Shown: positions 59,462-64,000 of the stretch, piece by piece | How the letters are laid out: each line of letters begins with the position of its first letter | Numbering within the stretch: position 1 is the stretch's first letter | Assembly (NCBI GenBank): GCA_028023455.1 | Contig: JAQFVV010006730.1 | Coordinates: 351,070-415,069 of the forward strand | DNA: 64,000 nucleotides | Reading direction: 5' to 3' | Origin: Epiperipatus broadwayi | Taxonomy: Eukaryota; Onychophora; Udeonychophora; Euonychophora; Peripatidae | Notes under the pieces: generated by a model | What the model was told of the DNA's origin: nothing | Databases searched by the model: none | Seen by the model: only the letters and a program-made list of their open reading frames with translations | Position numbers and translations under genes: made by a program

Positions 59462-62055
59462 TGTAACCCATGTCCTCTTCACTTATTCACTTTATTATAT
59501 TTATAAATGCCCAGGCGCCAATTCTATACAAGATAGAATAAAATTTATAATTGTAAATTGATTTTAAACTTATTTAAAAGATTCTTATATTGTAATTATT
59601 CTATGGCTTAGCTCAGTTGAGGTTATAGGATATAGTCTTCATATAGGAGACAAATAAGGATGATAAAAACGTCTACAAACAATAATTTTATAATGTTAAT
59701 TTAAATATGTTCTAAGCATCTATTCTATGATTAAACTGTTGCACAATCATCAATTATTATATTTAGTATAGGATAGATAATGATGAGGGTTGGGTACCTT
59801 TTATATCCACATCACCATCTATTCTAAGCAAAGTAGAATATATTCCTAGCACTGTATCATCTTCAGACAGATTAAATAAAACTCGACCTATACTAGCAAA
59901 TTTATATATTCTAGAACTATGTTATGTTAACCAGATGTGTGTGTGTGGAAATGGAGAATCAAACGTATATATAATCAACAATATGGGCTATTAATTCAAT
60001 AAAACATTTATTAGAAATTAAAAGACAAAATAAATGATAAATAAACAAAAAAAAAATTATTTTATGCACTTTGCTAACCAATTACATTGCTCTTATAGTA
60101 AAACCAAAATTGACTAATATTTGATATGAGAATCATATATCTTCGAATATGTGCATTTTTACAACATTGTAAATATTAGTATTTCTAAACATACTTTTTA
60201 TTAGCTTATTTATATAACTTGGATGATGCCATAAATCAATCATCTTTTATACATATTATAAAAATTTATACAACACTTATCTGATATAATCAGTATATAT
60301 CATTTGACACTAACTATACAAGAACAAAGAAAGGCATGGGAAAACGCTAACAAAACTCTTACACCTATATACGTGAGAGTTAAATAATATCTTCCAAACT
60401 CAATCTAAATAATCTAATCATCCCTTGACTATTTCTACCTTCAACTCACATTCAATATACTTCCTATATAACGAACTTATAACAGACAAGGTTTTAATTC
60501 TTTATTTTTTTAAATAAACTTCATTAACGAAATTAAGCATAATAAATATAATTAAAATAATAATAATAATCATTTATAGCATCACACACACACTTGAATA
60601 CACCTAAAGTATAATTTTTAGATCATACAAAATAGATTATCATATTATAATAACATGAAGTTACATTGTTTCATTTATTTAAAAGGAAAAAATAAAATAA
60701 AATAAAAAAAATTTTTGGTTATACATCTGTTGCACTCAGTGACGAAAATATTTATCAATATCCCATCATTACATGTTGTTTTTTTTAAAAAAAAAAAAAA
60801 AATTAAAAGTTGAAAGAAACATACATATCACAAAACCTCTATCCGACTGTTGACGCATAATTTGTTAAGAATGATAAGAGTTTTTTTTTATCCTAGAAGT
60901 CCATGACAGGCGTTATAATTGACATTTGCATGCATTGAAATTATTTTATTATATATACTCGAATTGCAAAGTTATACAGTAGAAAATTATCCTCTTGATA
61001 CAAGATTAAATAGATAAACTTTTTCATTTTAAATTTTAATTTGCAGAAGATTGATAAAAAATTATTAAAATTAAAAATCAAGCATTTGATTTTAATGTTT
61101 AGCAAGAAAAATTTAGCTAGCTTTATTTTAAACAATTTTCTCATTTTAATATTATTTACTTTTGGTAATACTTTAAAATAAATAATAATTACTTATCTTA
61201 CATGCCTTCCAGGTATTTTAAAGATAATGAATATGGATCATGACTTTGGCAGAAATTTGGAGCTGGTTTCCCTCTGGGTCTATCTCTTCATGGTTATATT
61301 ACTCCAGTAGTATAATAGAAATTCTCCTTCAATATATTATTAGAATCCTCACAATGTTTTTTTATATTTGTTCCAATGCTCTTAGAGAGTTATTCATTCT
61401 TTTAAGCTTTATTTTTTTAGCTTCTTCCTAGGAAAATTTTTACTTTCTTCTAGTTTTAAACTTTCTGTCTCTCTTCACTCATGCCCTCTGTGTTTCTATG
61501 ACAATCAACTTTGGATGTTTGTCAGAAATATTATTTATAAAAATTTTAACAATACAATGTTTGAATGGAATAAACATAATAATAAAAAAATATTAAATAT
61601 TAATTATTAATTTTAGAAATGTTATTCACTATTATATAAATAATCTTTATCATTTTTAAAACATAAGATTATGAACAATACATAATCAGTAAATAATAAA
61701 TAAAATATAGAAAAGAAAATTCTAATTAATACTATATCTATGTTTCTGCTTATTATGACATGTAAATTTTCTACTACATATAAACATCCTTGATGTTATT
61801 CATCCTCCTCTTTTACTACCAAACACATAATCCAAAGCTCTACCAATCAGTACCCCCAATTAAAGTTTTAATTTTTTTAAAATCCTAATTTTAACTAGCA
61901 AATCTCACCACAATTTAAGTTTAATTTTCCTAAAACTCAATTTTAAATATTAAATTATATCACAATTCATTTTTCTCAGCTAATTATCTTTAGCCATTGT
62001 TAGCACAAATGTGACCTTCCCACATTTCTTCCTGGTGCCAACCTGGAAGGTTACA
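59462..62055 (-). repeat. Element 4 5' LTR (2594 bp), shared with the next tandem unit
   Basis: Direct copy of 52998-55594. On the minus strand it is preceded by the polypurine tract of another internal region (62056-62070) and followed by the element 4 PBS, so it serves as 3' LTR of one unit and 5' LTR of the next. Confidence 0.92.
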
Positions 62056-64000
62056 ATCCTTCCCCCTTATGAAAGAAAAATGAATTGGATAAACAACAAT
62101 CAATATTAATAGCACATCAAATTTTACATTAAGATCATTCCTCAATTAGAAAATTATGTTTATCGAATAAACATAAAACAATAAAACATTTAATGCTTTT
62201 ACAAACACTTGTTTCTATTATATTTTATCAACATTAGATAAGCAAAAAAAAAATAACAATTCTATATTGAACAATATGTATAACTTTTATTAATCATGTC
62301 TTGCAGGATATGACATCAAACTATGCACATTATAGGTAACTTTAAACCTTGCTCAATTATTCTTTATTTCCTTTCTTCTGACAAGTTTATCTCTAAAAGA
62401 TTTTATTTTTACTTTGCTAGATTTAACTCTAATCTTTTTAATATATCTTACTTTATTCTTCACTTTCTTAAGATGATTTATATTAAATAATTCTTCCTTT
62501 ACTTCTTTGAGTTTGATCTTATTCTTTCCGAAATCTCTCTCTGGCTTAATAATTTTCCTAAGAGAATTCATATCAAATTCCTTCATAATCTTCATTTTAC
62601 ATTTAATCTTTATTTGATCAACTTTTCCAACATAAATAACACCCTTTATCATTCTCTATATTAGATACTATACATATAACATCTCCATACAGTACTTTTT
62701 TGTGACTACTCACCTTCATGTCCAAATTTAAGTACTTACAAATACATTCAGAGACTATACTTCTACTTTTATTTTGTAATTTATTGCCTGAAATATGAAT
62801 AAATTTCATTAATTTGTTTTTCAAAATTTCTAGACATTTCATGCTTAGAGAAATTATTTCTACATATATGAATTCACTAATCCCTTTATTCCTATCAAGA
62901 CTTTCTTTAATATCTTCAAATATATCCATACTCTTATTTATGTCTAATTCCAGTTCTTGGTCCACTATTTCTCTGAGTCTTTTATATGCCCTTAACTCTT
63001 CTTTGGCTAAACTAATATTTTTACTAACTAGTTTAACAGTCTGCTGATTTTCTTCCTTAAACAGCACTATTGAATCATCATCAGATATTTTAATTTTCTG
63101 AAGGGGATTTTTAACACTTGTCTTCAATACTGATTTGATTACCTGATCTTTTATATTCTCTTGCATTTCTAGCTTCATTTTGGGTATTTCTAACCTTGCT
63201 TCTAGCTTTGTTTCTGGATTTCACTTCTAATTTTATCTCTGACATTTCTGACTTTATTTCAACTATCCTCTCCTCTGATTTCTTTTGACTCAATTTTATT
63301 TCTATTGCTATCTCTGATTCTTGACTTTTTACTTTCTTCTCCACAACTTGCATCTGCCTAACTATACTAGCGTTTATTTCTACCATTTCTGACTTCATTT
63401 CTGAAACTTCCAATTTTATTTCAGCTATCCTTCCCTCTAACTTATCTTGACCTGACTTTAGTTCTGCAAACATCTCTTCTGACCTTTCTCTATCTTCTAC
63501 TCATCCAGACTTTAGTTCCCTTAATTCTGATTTCAATTCTATTAACATCTCTTCTGACTTTTCTCTATTTTCTACTCTACCAGATTTTAATTCTACTTGA
63601 CCAGACTTTGGTTCTCTTAATTCTGATTTCACTTCTGCTTGACTTGACTTTACTTCTTTTAGTTCTGTTAATATATTTCTTAACAACATCAACATATCAC
63701 CATCTAGAGTTTGAGGGATAGTATCTCTTATCCTACTAGACTCTCCATAGGACATACCTATAGCTTCATTTCCTTATTCAAGGTCAGAGGACAATGCAGC
63801 CATGTCTGGAGATGGCGTCTTTTGAGACCCACCCAAACTATCGTATAAGCTAAACTCTTCCATTTTATAATCTCTTAAAAATTTATTAATACTACTTAAG
63901 AAAATAAGGGTTACCAGCTCCAACCTCCACTAAATCAACAATTCAAATTCACCATCACTACCTAAATGACATAAAATTTCCACAATTTTATTTTCCCATA
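62056..64000 (-). mobile_element. Second element 4 unit, internal region, cut by the window end
   Basis: Matches 55595-57540 with few differences at an offset of about 6460. Contains polypurine tract, non-coding stretch, gag and the start of the leader. Continues beyond 64000. Confidence 0.9.
62353..63863 (-). pseudogene. gag: Gag-like protein of the second element 4 unit, more broken
   Basis: Same protein as 55894-57405. It shares the first two stops (TAA at 63776-63774 and TGA near 63501) but has CAA in place of the third. It adds a one-base insertion near 63214 and a two-base deletion near 62653. The two copies were therefore already defective when duplicated and have drifted since. Confidence 0.6.

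Larger units (their letters stand above)
52998..62055 (-). mobile_element. Element 4: gag-only LTR element with 2.6-kb LTRs, part of a tandem multimer
   Basis: Read on the minus strand: 5' LTR 62055-59462, PBS, leader with a reiterated motif, vestigial PBS, (AT)n and hairpins, gag 57405-55894, polypurine tract, 3' LTR 55594-52998. LTRs are bounded by TGTAAC...GTTACA, a 6-bp inverted repeat. There is no pol, so it needs enzymes in trans. The leader from about 58920 to 57890 is homologous to that of element 1. Beyond the 5' LTR the sequence is not host DNA but the polypurine tract and gag of another copy. Confidence 0.88.

Overview
The window is very AT-rich eukaryotic DNA, most likely from an invertebrate animal. 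The support for that is an RTE-type LINE tail, Penelope-like fragments, long Ty3/gypsy-type LTR elements, many (AT)n and (GAT)n microsatellites, and one CYP2-clan-like cytochrome P450 terminal exon with a spliced start. I cannot name the species. Almost everything else recognisable is transposable-element DNA. I see no tRNA or rRNA gene, no CRISPR array and no prokaryotic operon.

Layout. 1-1440: unassigned AT-rich DNA. 1452-2200: a head-to-head palindrome of Penelope-like 3' ends. 2219-16850: element 1, a Ty3/gypsy-type LTR retrotransposon with 3.9-kb LTRs, a PBS, a leader holding five tandem hairpins, gag, and an uninterrupted pol (protease, RT, RNase H, integrase, GPY/F tail). 16851-26100: a repeat rich in CATTGTAAC motifs, a truncated RTE-type LINE (about 18021-18712), and a 400-bp unit arranged as two direct plus two inverted copies (21215-22435). 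26113-26373: a decayed Penelope-type RT. About 26640-33745: two tandem copies of a 3.1-kb unit with a broken coiled-coil ORF on the minus strand; the second copy is split by another Penelope-derived palindrome. 34558-34739 (minus): the last exon of a P450. 34886-50170: element 3 (3.0-kb LTRs), lying just upstream of that exon (in its intron if the gene is intact), with element 2 (1.26-kb LTRs, 40038-47118) nested in it. 52998-62055 (minus): element 4, with 2.6-kb LTRs and gag only. Its outer LTR is joined directly to a further internal region that runs off the window end, so it is a tandem LTR-internal-LTR-internal multimer.

How the parts relate. Element 1 is the only element here with a full set of enzymes. 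Element 4 shares about 1 kb of element 1's leader, including the hairpin array, but has no pol. Elements 2 and 3 keep a coiled-coil Gag N-terminus and an integrase C-terminal GPY/F tail and have lost the enzymes between. This looks like one or more autonomous masters with several non-autonomous relatives, most of which abut (AT)n tracts. The most interesting signals are the hairpin array with compensatory changes, the reiterated LTR-end/PBS motifs, the repeated Gag-plus-integrase-tail architecture, and an antisense membrane-protein exon kept open in both LTRs of element 3.
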